Positions 36,921-50,094 of a stretch of DNA of 64,000 nt are shown one piece after another. Both the position numbers and the translations under genes were made by a program. The DNA is taken from contig CM034549.1 of NCBI GenBank assembly GCA_020055645.1, forward strand, positions 27,549,930 to 27,613,929. Reading direction: 5' to 3'. How positions within the stretch are numbered: position 1 is the first letter of the stretch; each line of letters opens with the position of its first letter. Origin of the DNA: Tomocerus qinae (lineage: Eukaryota > Arthropoda > Collembola > Entomobryomorpha > Tomoceridae). Below the pieces are notes generated by a model. The model saw nothing but the letters and a program-made list of their open reading frames with translations, had not been told where the DNA came from and ran no database searches.

Positions 36921-39800
36921 ATGGGATCTAATAGCGTTGATAAAAACTTATTTTTCCGACACAGCAATAAACAAACACATGAGCCGGTTAAAGGAAAAGT
37001 TTCAGGTGGGGGTGATTCGGATTTCATTTTCAATATTTCAATGTTTATATAGATATCTAAAGCTTTATTTTTTTCTTAGGCCAAGTCCCTACATGGCTGG
37101 AAGGAACTTTAATAAGAAACGGAAGTGGCGTTTTTGAAGTTGGCAAAGACAAGTACAATCACCTGTTTGATGGACTATCTGTTCTTCATAGATTTCACAT
37201 TAAAGATGGCCAAGTATTATGATTTCTTATTTATTACAAATATTTATTACCTAAATCTCAGCAAAAATTATTTGATGAAAATAGACTACCTAGGATGCCT
37301 AGGAAAGATAATTGATTCAACCGTCTGTTGAATACAATATTCAGTTTCACCGCAAGATCCAAAGCTTATTTACAAATGTGATAATATTCGTAGCAGGATT
37401 ATAACCAAATGACGGTATCTTATTTATTTTACAGGCCACTTATCAAAATCGTGCTTTGGAAAGCAATAGCTACAAAGCTAACATGGAAGCTGAAAGAATT
37501 GTCGTATCCGAATTCGGGACGAAAGCGTTTAAGGATCCTTGTCACAGCCTATTTAATAGGTAAAATTTTTAATCAAGTCGAAAAAGGAATTCGTGAAATT
37601 GTATGAAAAAATCTGCACAGATATAAATTGCATATTTGCATCACTTAAATAAACAATTACACTTTTCTATAGAGTGAAGTCTACATTCGTTGGTATTATG
37701 TCACCAAGTGCAGCAGACGAAATGACCGACAACTGTAGTGTAAATGTGGCTTATTATGGGGATCAGCTGTATGCAATGACGGAAACAGTATTCATTCATA
37801 GACTAGATCCTGAAAGTCTCAAGTCTCTCGGAAGAACCAAAATAAGAGATTATGTAGCTATGAATACTGCAACTGCTCATCCCCATGTCCTCCCGGATGG
37901 AACCGTTTTGAATATGGGCAATAACTACAGACATAAAAAAGGGCCACATTACTGTGTGGTTAAAGTCCCTCCATCCTTCAATAGTGCTGATGGTAAATAA
38001 GCGTTTGGAATTTAACCTATATATAACTAAAATATGGAATATAAATAATCCTCCCTCATTAAAGTTTTTATGTTTACTAAATAGAAAGTAGCTACGCCAA
38101 TGCAAAAATAATAGCTGAGATCCCCGCCCGTTGGAAATTCAACCCGTGCTACTATCACAGTTTTGGAATGTCTTCAGACAAAATTATTTTCATCGAGTCA
38201 CCCATCTGCACAAATATTCCAAAACTTATTACTACGGATATTACCAGTAAATCATATCTGGATTGTATGCAGTGGTATCCCAATGAAAAGGTACTGACAC
38301 TCACTAATTATTATCATCCCAATATTAATAATATGGAATTGTCATGCACATAGGCACTACTACAGGCTGCATTTCATCTAAAGCCCTGTAGAACTTTCTC
38401 CATGTAAATGAAATTTCGCTGTTCGCCCCTACAATTGTGCTTTCATGCTATTCTCACTATGTTCAACTTTCACTTTTTACTGTAGTGCAAGTCAGGAGAA
38501 AGCGAAATCATTTTCACCATGCATGCGTTAAATATTTAATATGCATAGGGAACAAATAGTGCTGAGTGTTATACAAATATTTTACATACTCGGGTTCGTA
38601 GTTGCTAGAAATGATAACAATACAAAAGAATGCAACGAATGTTTTTAACGGAGTACCATTATTTGTTTTTTAGACAAGGCTTTACGTAGTGTCCATGACT
38701 GACGGAAAACTTCATCCAGTGGTTTATGAGACAGAAGGACTATTTACCTTTCATCATATCAATGCTTACGAAGAAAATGGTCATTTGATTGTTGATGTAG
38801 CAGGCTACAATTCCGGAGAGGTAAATTACTTCGATGCTCCTGTACAAGTCTCCAGATACTAATGTGTTTTCATGTTTAGATATACATTATACGTTGACTA
38901 GCATTTTAATACTTCCCTTCTAACCCCAGCTACTAATTTAGAAATACTATGTACTTATTCATTCCTAGATACTTGAAGAACTGCTGTTATCTAAGATGGA
39001 TGTACCTGGAGTGTGGTTAAAAAATGCAACAGCTAGAAGATTTGTTCTTCCTTTGAATGTCACTGGGGTAAAGATCTAAACTTAAGTCCGATACATAATA
39101 TATTTGAAAGGATCGAGAAATTCAAAATATTGATATTAATTATGGTATTCCATTTTCAGACGGAAAAACCAGGAGAAAATCTGGTGGAACTTGCAGACGC
39201 TACTGCTACAGCTACTCTGAGCAAGAAATCAAAACCTGGGGAAGTTATTGTTGATTGTTCACCACGTCACTTGAGCAAACAATGGTTTGAGTTACCACGA
39301 ATAAACTACAAGTACAATGGAAAGCCATATAAATTTGTCTACGGACTTAGCTCAGATGATCCTGGTGCTAAAAGTATTTCTGAGCCTAATATTGTAAGTG
39401 TCCATTTGCTGATACCTTTTCCAATTAAACAACGTATTGATCAAAAGAGAACATTGGTAGTTGCTTTACAAGAAAAGAGTTTTATAAGTAAATTGTGTTT
39501 TTCTAGATTTCAAAAATTGATGTTTCCACTGGGAAAGAAATATCATGGACTATGAAAGATATAATGGCATCTGAACCAATATTTGTTGCTAATCCCAGCA
39601 TTGAAAATCCAGCTGAAGACGACGGGGTTATTCTCTCAGCCTTATTGCATCAAGAGGATCCCCAGGCTATGACGTTGTTGATCTTGGATGCCAAAGATAT
39701 GTCAGAAATAGGAAAAGTGAGTTTCAGAGCTGAGGGTCCAGTTACAGCAACTTTTCATGGCATGTGGGCTCAAGAAGGCCAAAACATACACAATTATTAA
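36921..39800 (+). CDS. Carotenoid oxygenase (BCO1/RPE65/ninaB family)
   Basis: Non-haem iron enzyme that cleaves carotenoids (or, in RPE65 relatives, isomerises retinyl esters). Exons 36921-37005, 37080-37213, 37435-37559, 37673-37992, 38085-38290, 38674-38820, 38969-39067, 39160-39393, 39507-39800; all junctions GT-AG and in phase, 547 aa, the normal length for animal members. The four iron-binding histidines are present: His184 ('TAHPH'), His246 ('YYHSFGM'), His317 ('[11 protein letters not shown]') and His534 ('FHGMW'), with second-shell Glu152 ('MTETVF'). The N-terminus matches the family ('[17 protein letters not shown]'). I chose ATG 36921 because it yields the usual short lead; ATG 36822 would add 33 residues. 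Polyadenylation signal AATAAA at 39835-39840. It is convergent with synthase B (348 bp away) and divergent from synthase A. Which carotenoid it acts on cannot be told from sequence. Confidence 0.92.
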
Positions 39801-40188
39801 AATTAAATAACTACAAAACATTAAAGTAACTACGAATAAAGAAAAATGTTCTTCCATACTTTTCTAAAGAAGTCAGGATTATAATCACCAAAACTTTCAA
39901 TCTGAATGTTGAAAGATTACGTGTACTAATTAAAGGTATTCAACAAAGCAATAACTACCATACTATTCCACTCATGAAAAGTTTTGTAATATTTTCTTTA
40001 TTAAGAAAATTCACAATTTTATATGTACCATCATGATGGATAGTACTATAGTACATAGTAGACAGTCTTCCATATTCGCAGCTACCTATTCTTATTTAAC
40101 CATCATTTAGTATAGTCCATTAATAAACATCTTATATCATACACATATAGGTATTTATTTCTGCTTTATTAATTCACATGCATGAATT
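39801..40188. other. Convergent 3' intergenic segment
   Basis: 388 bp between the carotenoid oxygenase stop and the synthase B stop. It holds AATAAA for the plus gene at 39835-39840 and complementary TTTATT motifs near 40153-40170 for the minus gene. No room for a thioesterase exon of normal size. Confidence 0.6.
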
Positions 40189-43100
40189 CTACTTTACAAG
40201 CACATTATTGCGCGATTGTTCCCATTCCTGTAAGGAAGAAAATGTAAGATTGTTTATTTCTTGATTGGAAAGAACCAAATCGTAATCTTTTTCCAGTTTT
40301 TGTTTAATCTCAACAATCATCAGAGAATCCATCCCCAATTCTCCCATTGTTGTATTTTGGTTAGATGATCCTGGGTCCTTTATTCCAAGTACACGGGCAA
40401 CGGCATTCACAACTGACAAATTATTTTCTAGCCCAGAGGTCTTCTTAACTGTGAAGTCGTCAGCCAAAACATAAGATGATACTGTCGGATGTTTTCTGGC
40501 ATGTTTTAAAGCAAGATCAAGAAAACCCAAACAAGAATGAACATTTTGAGCTACAGTTCCTCCTATGACATCATCTTGGTTTAGATCTTCAAGAATTCCA
40601 ACACCTCCAATCGCTCCCCATTGAATTGCTAGTCCAGAGTAGCCGTCTCTGTTGCGGAGCTCGCAAATCCGTTCCATGGAGGAGTTCGCCATTCCATAGT
40701 TCGTTTGACCAGCATTTCCAAAAGCAGATGCTATACTGGAAAATGTGACGAAGTGCTCCAATTTCGGACACATCATTCGAGTAACGGCATCAATGAAATA
40801 TGTAGCCACGATTTTAGGTTGACATACATCAATGAAATTTTCTTTCGTTTGGTTTTCAATAAATCCATCTTTCAAAACCTAAAACATCCAAAAATGGTTT
40901 CAAATATGTTTCGTCCCTAAACAACTTTGGTTACTGTTGATCGATATTAGTTATTACTACCGACCAACAGTAGTAGTGATTGTTCTTCTTTCCTGTCTTT
41001 ATAATTTACAGCCTACAGGTATGCTAATGTATATAATGTATATAGTAGTTAAAATATAAAATTGTATTACCGCTGCGAGGTTGAATACTCCTCCTAATTC
41101 CCCGAGTTCGGAAGCTTCACCTAAAATCTGAACAGCATTGTTAAATCCATCAATTTTTGTTTGTGAAATTAAAATTCGGATTCCATTTTCTCTCCACCTT
41201 CTCAGGCAAAGATCTTGGTATCCTTTTGTGACTCCGGATCGCGATACAAACAAAAATTTCTTTGCACATCGAGAAATCATCCATTCCGTTAGTTCAAGAC
41301 CAAATCCACCGAGTCCTCCAATAATTATGAATACCTTCTTTGGGTCAAAGTACGTTCTGGGATAGGCCATTATATTTTGGACTTCTTTCATTTTCAGAGA
41401 ATTTTCGTCCCTGATTTCTATAATTACTTTGCCCGTATGTTTACCGCTAGCCATGAAACGAAAAGCAGATTCTATTTCATTGTGAGAATACAATGAACAT
41501 GGCAATGGTTTTACAACTCCTGATGAAATTCCTTCAGATACCAAACGAACAACTTCTTGTTTATCCGCAGAATCTTTTTCGAAAAGCGCATCAAGTAATA
41601 TTCCATGGAACGAAACATTTTTGAGGAAAACGGACATTCCCAATGGATTATTTTCAGATAAATCAAACTTTCCAATTTCTAAAAATCGTCCATGCTGAGC
41701 TAAACATCGGACAGACGAAATCAGTTTTTCCTCTGACAGAGAATTTAAAACCACATCGACACCTTGTCCATTGGTGTGTATGAGAATGTGCTGCTCAAAA
41801 GTACAATCCCTGGAATTGCCAAAATTTTCGGGCTTCAGTTGCGGGAAAATTTTCATTAGCAAATCTCGCTTTTCTTGGGATCCAACGGTTGTAAAGACTC
41901 TACACTTCATGCTTAGAGCAATTGAAATTGCTGCCTGACCCACTCCTCCTGATCCCGAATGAATCAAAACAGTTTCACCCTCTTTTAATTTTCCTCGTAA
42001 GATTAGTGCATAATAAGCAGTGGAATAAACAACGGGAATCGTTGATGCTTCTTTCAATGACCAATTTTCAGGGACTTTCCAACAAAATTTGGGATCGATA
42101 GTAGCAATAGTAGACAATCCTTTTGCGGGTACCAGACCCATAATTCTTTGTCCACTCGGTGTAATTCCTGAGTACTCCAAGCCCAAGACACAATCTTCCT
42201 TTCCAATATTTCCTGGTAATGCATCGGGGGATAATTTTCCAGTGGCCAGCATAATATCTCTAAAGTTCAGAGGTGCATAATAAACAGTGCATGTTTCTGA
42301 ATTTTCCTCCTTTAAACTTTCTGTCATGATGTTCGGAGATTCAATCCAATTGATGGTGGAAAGGTCACCTCTAACAGTAGTATTTATATACGCATGCGTA
42401 ACTGGCTGCATTTTAGATAATTCATCTTCTATTGGAAAATGATAGAATGATCCAAATTTCCCTCCTAAGATAACATTTTGGAAAAGATCTTTGCTGAGAA
42501 TTTCTTGAAGAATTGGTTTGGGCTGCGTGAAGTCTATTTGGTCAATATTTTCTTCAGGGTGAAATATGCATCGAATTTTATTTCCTCCAATTTCTTGCTT
42601 GAGACATTTTATTAGTCCTATAATTCCAGATGTTGGGTCTCCACTATTAGTCAAATATATACTTGGATAATCTTCCGATTTACTCGCCAGTTTCATATGC
42701 TGCTGTACAATTTCTACCCAATCAAAACTAATATTGGAGATTGGAATGTTGATGGCATTGCTGACTACGTCCTTTGATATCTATAAAAGTATTATTTTTA
42801 TATTCGGGTACCAGTCAAATATTTTTCTAACTTTGAGAACGCAATTAACTTACATTTCTGTAGAGATAAAACGATTTTCTTGAAGAGAACTTCGTAGCAA
42901 TTAATTTAAGGTTCTCGCACCAGCTGAGTTTGTTACTCTCATTAGCCGATTCCAACTGAATTAAAACAAATCCACCTTCTTTGACAAATAGTCCAGCCAT
43001 TTCCGTTTGTCTTTCCTCTTCAATTATGACCAAGTCGTTAGCATCGTTGATGAAAGGACAGCTTAAGTCCTCTTTTAGCACAATCTTAATCCCGGTTTTC

Positions 43101-46100
43101 TCCAACTCCGTTATTGCAGCAGATTCTGAATTTAATGTCAAGAGCATCATATCCCCCTGACCAAATTCAATTAAAACATTATTATTACAAAATTGTTTTG
43201 ATCTTATATCTATAGGTCATTGATATTTTTACCTTGAACATCGGTCTACTTGATACAGTCGTGTGAATACGGGTTATTAATGATTGTTCGACAGATCTTG
43301 AGATTTCAGAAACTTTTAATTTAAGTGATGAGGTATTTTCTAGCACTATATCCACCATGTTCTCAATAATACATTCTTCAGAGTCATCCCAGTTGTGGAT
43401 TTCATCTTCCATATACTTGATAAAATTGTATTTTAGAAATTTCGGAGCAGAAGCATTATTTTGTCGACGAGGAGCTTGATTTGATTTCAACCCTCGGAAT
43501 TCGACTCCAGGACATTTGAATAAATCAAGGCTGGAATACTTTTTCGCTTGTACTCCTGAAACAAAATGATATTTATATAATACCATTATGTCATGACGGC
43601 CATGACTATTAAATTGTAAGAACATTACATGGGTCCAATAATTATTACCGTTTGATAAGTCATCGGTTTTATTATCTACAGATTGTTTAAAAAGGATCGG
43701 ATCAAATGTAGCTTTTTGTAATCGGGTCGGCAAGCGCAAAGATCCTTTTCCACTATTTATCAAAGAAAACTGCAGCATCGTATCCAGAAAGCTAACCCAA
43801 TTGTCCTTCCAAGATAACATTGCACTTTCACCTAAATAGATATCAATAAACAAACCAATTTTTGCTCGCAATGTACCTGTAGAGAATTATAGCTATGAGA
43901 ATATTTTGACTCAGCGAATATTAAAATGCTCGAACCTCTATTGTCACATTTGTCAATACCAACAAACAATCCTCCGTAATTGTATCCGCGTAATCTCAAT
44001 TCTCGGTACACCTCGGTGGAATCCAGAGGGATGTACTCCTTATCGAAAGTTGCTTCTGGAAAGCTGGAGGTATTTATGAATTCCTTATCGATGTCATTTG
44101 TTGTTCTTATGCATCCTTTGCAGACGACAACTGAGCTTTCTACAATTTCAAATTCTCCTTTATTCTCCATGAAGCTAACGGTAAATGTTGTAACTTGGCC
44201 TTCTTGTAAAATTGTAGCTCGTTTGAAATAAACATCTTCAAAGACGACTGGCATCTCTTCGTAATGCTTATTGTGAATTTTGGCGAATGTCTGCCAAACA
44301 AGTACTAAATAACCTGTTGCTGGATAAAGAACTCTTCCATCAATATTGTGCCCATTCAGATATCTGTCATTTTCATTTTCGAAAGAAACTTCGATTGTCT
44401 TAGCTCCTGATTGAAAAGCTCCCTACACAAAAAGCATTTTCATCCCATCAGCTTTTTCTGCATGTATAAAAAACTAAATAAGCTAAGAAAATTGTACTTA
44501 CTAAATGCAGTGCTGCCACAGGCCAAGATATGGCATGATCCCATTGCACCAATGGACTGATCATTTTTGCTCCCAACGAAACAGGATACTCTACCTTGTC
44601 ATACAGAGCCGAAAAATTGGGATGTAGTCCGGAATTGTACATTTTACCCAGCGATGTTACCAGGAAAGATGCATTGTCCGACGCATTACGTTTCATAAGT
44701 GAAATATTGACACATGATTTTGAAAGTGATCTTTTCATAATGGCTTGCATAAGGCCGTGAGGTGCAATTTCTATTACAACAGCATTTTCGGGAATATGAG
44801 CTAAAGCTTCTTGGAATAGTACAGGTGCCAGCATGTTGTTGACGTGATATTCAGCCGAATTAAGAGCAGCAGAAGGAGAATCCCAGTTAGTTTCTGGAAT
44901 CGATGAACTAATCCATTTTTTTGATCTTGGTTTATTTTCGGAAATTATCTCTTCCAAACTTCTTTGAAAAATCGGGGCAACATCTTGAATGTATTTACTA
45001 TGAAAACCTCTGCCACATGATTTGATTTCTTTTGCGAAAACTCCTTCAGATCTCAATTGTTCTATAAAAGCCGCAATCGACTCCATTGGTCCTGAGACGC
45101 TAACATTATCCGGACCATTATGACAAGCTGGAAATATATCAGGTGGGCATCTCGCTTTCGTTTCCTCCCAAGAAAGTCCAATTGATGCCATCCCAGCACG
45201 GGGAACTACACAATCTAAATTTGATTTTCCTCGGGCATAAGCTGCCAATATTGTTTCCTCCTTTGTTAAGCATCCATCAGCATAAGCACAAGTTAATTCT
45301 CCGGCAGAGTGCCCAATAATTCCGTCCGGAAAAATTCCCAAATCAAAAATCAAGTCAACTAATGCAACCTAAAATAAAGTTGTGTGAATTTACTGTAAAT
45401 CAAAACTAATTCAATACGGTTTTCAAGAATGCAAACATTACCTGCATGGCTATAATGGATACAGCTGAATGAAGAATGTCGTCAACATCTTCTTCGTTCG
45501 TCGCTTCTAAAGTCGCTATAAGATCATATCCATGGGCATTTTTAAGAAGTTCAGCTGATGTGTCAATAGACTTTTTAAAGGCAGGAAATCGAACAACATC
45601 TCTTGCCATCCCACTCCACTGACTTCCGATCCCAGAAAATACGAACCAAATCGGTGGTTTGCTGTCCGTAAATTTCTTTACTTCTTCAATTTCCTTTGTT
45701 ATAGTTTCATTGTCTATTGTCAGGTAACCTCTGAACTGGTGGCCAGATATATTGTCTTTGCCAATTTCTCTCAACAAAGCCTGTTGTTCAAAGTTCTCAG
45801 GAGACGATCCAATTTTCTCCAAAGCCCATTCGACTGTTTCTTTTGTTCTCCCAGAAAAGGGAACAATACGTGGAATATTGGCTATGCTATTGGCAAAAGA
45901 ATTTATGTTCGTATCCTTTTCCAGCAGAAGATGGACATTGCATCCTCCAAATCCAAAAGAATTTACACCTACCAGGGTCCCAACCAATGGAGTATCTTCT
46001 GATACAACCTAAACATAAAATATAATATTCCAAATTATAGTTCTCCTTTTCCTTGTTGAAATCACACTGCCATTTACATGCACGTTAAATAATGTTACTT

Positions 46101-47597
46101 TAGTATCGAATTGTTAGGCTATATCTATAGTGTGAAAATCAGATAACCTTTATTCGACCATCCAAAAGTGCTGGAATATCTTCATTTGGCTGAGTGTAAT
46201 GTAGATTCGCAGGTATAACTCCAACTTGCATTGCAATAATGACCTTAGCGATACCATTGAGTCCTGAAGATGCTTCAGAGTGACCCATATTGCTTTTTAC
46301 AGATCCTATCAGCAGAGGATTTGAAGATTTTCTATTTTTGCAAAAAACTTCAGTAATTGCATTTGCCTCTTGAGGGTCTCCTATTTTTGTCCCTGTTCCA
46401 TGTGCTTCTACGTAAGAAACAGAAGAAGGATCCACTCCGGCTTCCTCATAAACTTGTTTCATTAGTTCTTTCTGTATTTGACCATTTGGAAATGTAATTC
46501 CTTCTGGTTTATAACCATCCGTATTGGTTTTGATATGACGAACTATGGTGTAGGAGCGTTTCGCAACATTCTTTCGCTGTAAATATATCACCACGATAGA
46601 TTCGCTTCTTACATAGCCATTACCTATTGAAAGTGCAAAAAAAACACATTTTCTCAATTTCTTGTGCAAAAATTATTGAATTAAGTATTAGTAATGCCAT
46701 AGATTTTAATATATTTTGCCACATGACAATATCCTGGAACAATAACAATAAAGTAAAACATCTATGGAAAAATTTACCTGAGGAATCAAATGTTTTGCAT
46801 TTCCCTTCCGGAGAGAGGAGTCCTAGCCTAAAAAACTCTAAAGCATACTCAGGACTCAGACACAAATTACAGCCACCAACGACTGCAGATTCACATCTTC
46901 CAGATCGAAGGTCCGATACTGCCTGATACATTGCATATAGACTGGAAGCACAAGCTGTATCAACAGTGGAACTCGGACCTTTGAAATCGAAGGAGTAAGA
47001 AATTCTATTGGAAAACATTGCAGGGCAACAGCCAGATACTTCATACCCGCTGATATTGTCGGGATTTCGCTGCCAATACACGTTTGTGTCGCTAGCCGCA
47101 GCGCCTATGTAGACTCCAGTATTAGATCCTCTTAATTCCAGCGGATTAATTCCTATTTCGTTACAATTGGTTAGAATGCAATTTTATTTTTTAAAGTTCA
47201 TTATGGAGGATCGTATAGAATACCCGCATCAACGATGGCTTCGTATGTCACTTCTAGCAGCAACCTTAATTGAGGATCCATCACACTGGCCTGTTTAGCA
47301 TGCACATTGAAGAATGACGCGTCGAACTTGTCAACATCGTTTACTTGTCCATTTCTAGGAAGTCCATACAGTCCATTGTTCCATCTGCTATTATCAGCAA
47401 TCAAATCTTCATGACTGTATAGGCCTTGTTTGAATTCCTCCATTCCATTGCATCCCGGAAATCGCCCTATTTAAAATTATGTTTTAGTGAAATCACTTTT
47501 GTTTAAATATTAATTTATTTGAACGTTTACCTGAAATCCCAGAAATTACAATTTCTGGACCGAAAAACATTTTCCAGCCCTTAGATGATCCAGACAT
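40189..47597 (-). CDS. Type I fatty acid synthase-like megasynthase lacking thioesterase (copy B)
   Basis: Tandem paralogue of the synthase at 27088-34916. Twelve exons on the complement: 47597-47531, 47466-47224, 47152-46778, 46623-46148, 46008-45442, 45368-44502, 44422-43936, 43831-43649, 43555-43233, 43156-42854, 42780-41071, 40878-40189; 2096 aa. KS Cys171 ('DTACASS') with both KS histidine motifs, AT Ser597 ('GHSAGE'), DH His in '[16 protein letters not shown]', DH second site changed to '[10 protein letters not shown]', central non-catalytic region, ER '[10 protein letters not shown]', KR 'GGLGGFG' with Ser/Tyr motif, ACP Ser2052 in 'GMDSLM'. It ends 44 residues after the ACP serine with no thioesterase. 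Several exon lengths equal those of copy A exactly (67, 375, 476), and its 867-base exon equals two copy-A exons together (55 + 812). The donor after the fourth exon is the weak GTTATC. Same family as animal FAS; a FAS-like polyketide synthase role is an alternative. Confidence 0.9.
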
Positions 47598-50094
47598 GTT
47601 GCCAAATCCGATAAACTCCAAAGCTTCTCTCTCAGCTATTTAAATGCACAGTACGAAAAAATGAATCATGAAACCCTACAAGTTAAAGTAAAATATTTTT
47701 CTCTATCCCATATTCTGTGAATCGTATTCTGACTTCAATTGTGCATCAATGAAAATCCAGTTTAGATGAAAACAGATAAATAAATGTCTTCAATGCAATG
47801 ATTTAATTTTTCAATATATTTTCCTCAAGGATCATGTAATTTATTCCTAAGTACACGTCTATCGATTTAACCAATTTAATGTCCTGAATATGCTTAAAAT
47901 TGTGGCTACGCTACGCAGATAACTGAGTGCTATGTGCGTCTTTTTTGCTATCTAGCATTCGATTTATATTATTATTGCTCAGCGTTTATAATTCAGCTTT
48001 CTGTTTCTTAGAAAACACAAAATACCCTACGATAGGATGTTTCGCCCTAACCCTTAAGTTAGGTTAGGTTTTAAAGGTGGGTCTTTTAGCCTGGCCATTA
48101 ATTCTTTACCCCTTCCCTCATTATTTGCCATCTAATGCTTAGCATATCTATGCAAACACATCAACTCTTACAATTACTATTGTCCTACAATTATCTATTT
48201 ACCTAATACAAAAAGTGACATAACTAAAGACAATGAGAGAACTCTTTTGTCGCATTGTATGCTTAACACGACTTAATCTTGCATTTTATTAGGGTTGCAG
48301 CATAATCAATGAAAAAAACATCTGGATTAAACCTTCAGTTAGGCTGTAGCCGCAACAATGGCAAGATGTTTGTAACTGACTGGTGGGTTGGAGGAAAATG
48401 TTATCTATTAAAGAATTCATAATGGAGTTTGTATGTCAAATCGATGGATATTGTTCTATAGTTGGAGAAACAATAATTCCAAAACTAACAATATTTGGCA
48501 TTATTAGGCCAGATGGTTCCTAATAAAATCGTACAATTTTGTCAGCAATATGAGTCTAATACACATACATCTAAAAGCTGTGTTCTTAGTTCGATTTTAG
48601 ACCCCAACTTAAACTCCTTAGAAATATATCTAACAAGATCATTTATGTCATTGAAAGGCTAACATATCTTCCCGAAATACATTCCTAAATATGCCTCTGC
48701 ATTGAAGAAAATTTGAAAAAAGTGCACCAAATTAAATTCTGAAGTTGGAATAAATTGTTGGATTTACTTAATGGTCACAGGGGCGCAGCAAAAAATCCTT
48801 GTCGCTTTGCAAGAATTTAAATGTATTTGTGGCATTGACTCATTACTGACATAGATATGAAGCGTAGTAACAATGACCGATTTAACCTTCTCGAAGCTGA
48901 ATTTTATTGCTGGAAAATCTACAGATGGAAGAAATAGGTTGTAGGAAAGATAGATATTCTTTCTTATATTGAATTCAATGCACCTATTGCCCTGCTGCAT
49001 CTGAGGTCGAACCTCCTGTGTAGTAATTTTAGATTTACATATCTTAAAGATTCTATGGACTGTTTGATTGCAAAATACCAAATAAAGCTAATTTTGCACG
49101 AGGATCGACGCTTAAAGCACGTGAAAAAGCATGATATTTTCTTGCCATTGAAAGTAACTGTTTGACCTCATCTATCTGGTTTATATTTCCAATTTTAAGA
49201 ATATTTTCCTTGTCTGGTATATTTTTCTCGTATTTAGTGGTCCAATTGTTCTTATTGCATGATAACGTTTCTAATGAAATTATTATGCCACTTGATGAGA
49301 TAATTACCTCATTATGTACTTTTCATGTCTTCTTACTGTTTTAGTACAAAATGTTCATTAGCTATTTTCGATTGTAAATACTGAAGTCAATGTTAATTTA
49401 ACATTTAACCGACTTGTATGTTGATACTGCTACTACCTCTTCATAATTACTTAGTATAACATAATAACATAACATTTGAATCAAATGAACTGTATTATTA
49501 TAAGTATTCATGAACAATGAACATTATCTCAATATACCCCATCATAAATGTAGACATCGCTTTATTATCATGGCATGGCAGGAACATGAGTAAAAAACAA
49601 TACTGCTAAACTATATAATATGCAAAAGTGGATAAATAAGAAATGTACCTGCATGTTGTGATGAAAATAAACAGCCTTGCATAACAGGATGTGATATTCC
49701 ATGCATTTATGGCGTGGCTCCTTCCTTTCTGTCGTCAGAATTTACCATGCCAAGTCCTAAGAAGTTGAAATGTGGCAAGATTTATACCTAACAATCCACT
49801 CACTCCCAAGTACTATAAGTAATACGTAATACTATTATGTTGAAAATTTTATTAACTGTTATTGCCTTTCTGCTACTTTAATAGTAATAGTTTTTTCGAT
49901 ACAATACCATAATGTATTTATCATTTCAATATTTTCTTTATTGAACGATTAAACAAACATAACATTTTACAGAATGTATTCGGATGCATGTTTGTATTTT
50001 CCTTACACATAATTGCAGTAGGAAATTATCATCACAATGTAGTTAAGTATAGTAACCAAAAGTAAGAAACGAAGTCGAAATTTTTGTGGCCCAT
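47598..50094. other. No gene recognised
   Basis: Upstream of synthase B and downstream of IFT46. AT-rich. The frame at 48764-49081 (-) has no recognisable motif. A TTTATT (AATAAA on the minus strand) near 49937 could end the IFT46 transcript. Confidence 0.45.

Noticed and set aside
48050..48075. TTAGG-like motif resembling the arthropod telomere repeat
   Set aside because: Only two units; far too short for an interstitial telomere array.
48764..49081. 105-codon minus-strand frame with several cysteines
   Set aside because: No recognisable domain, no partner exons, upstream of synthase B in otherwise AT-rich spacer.
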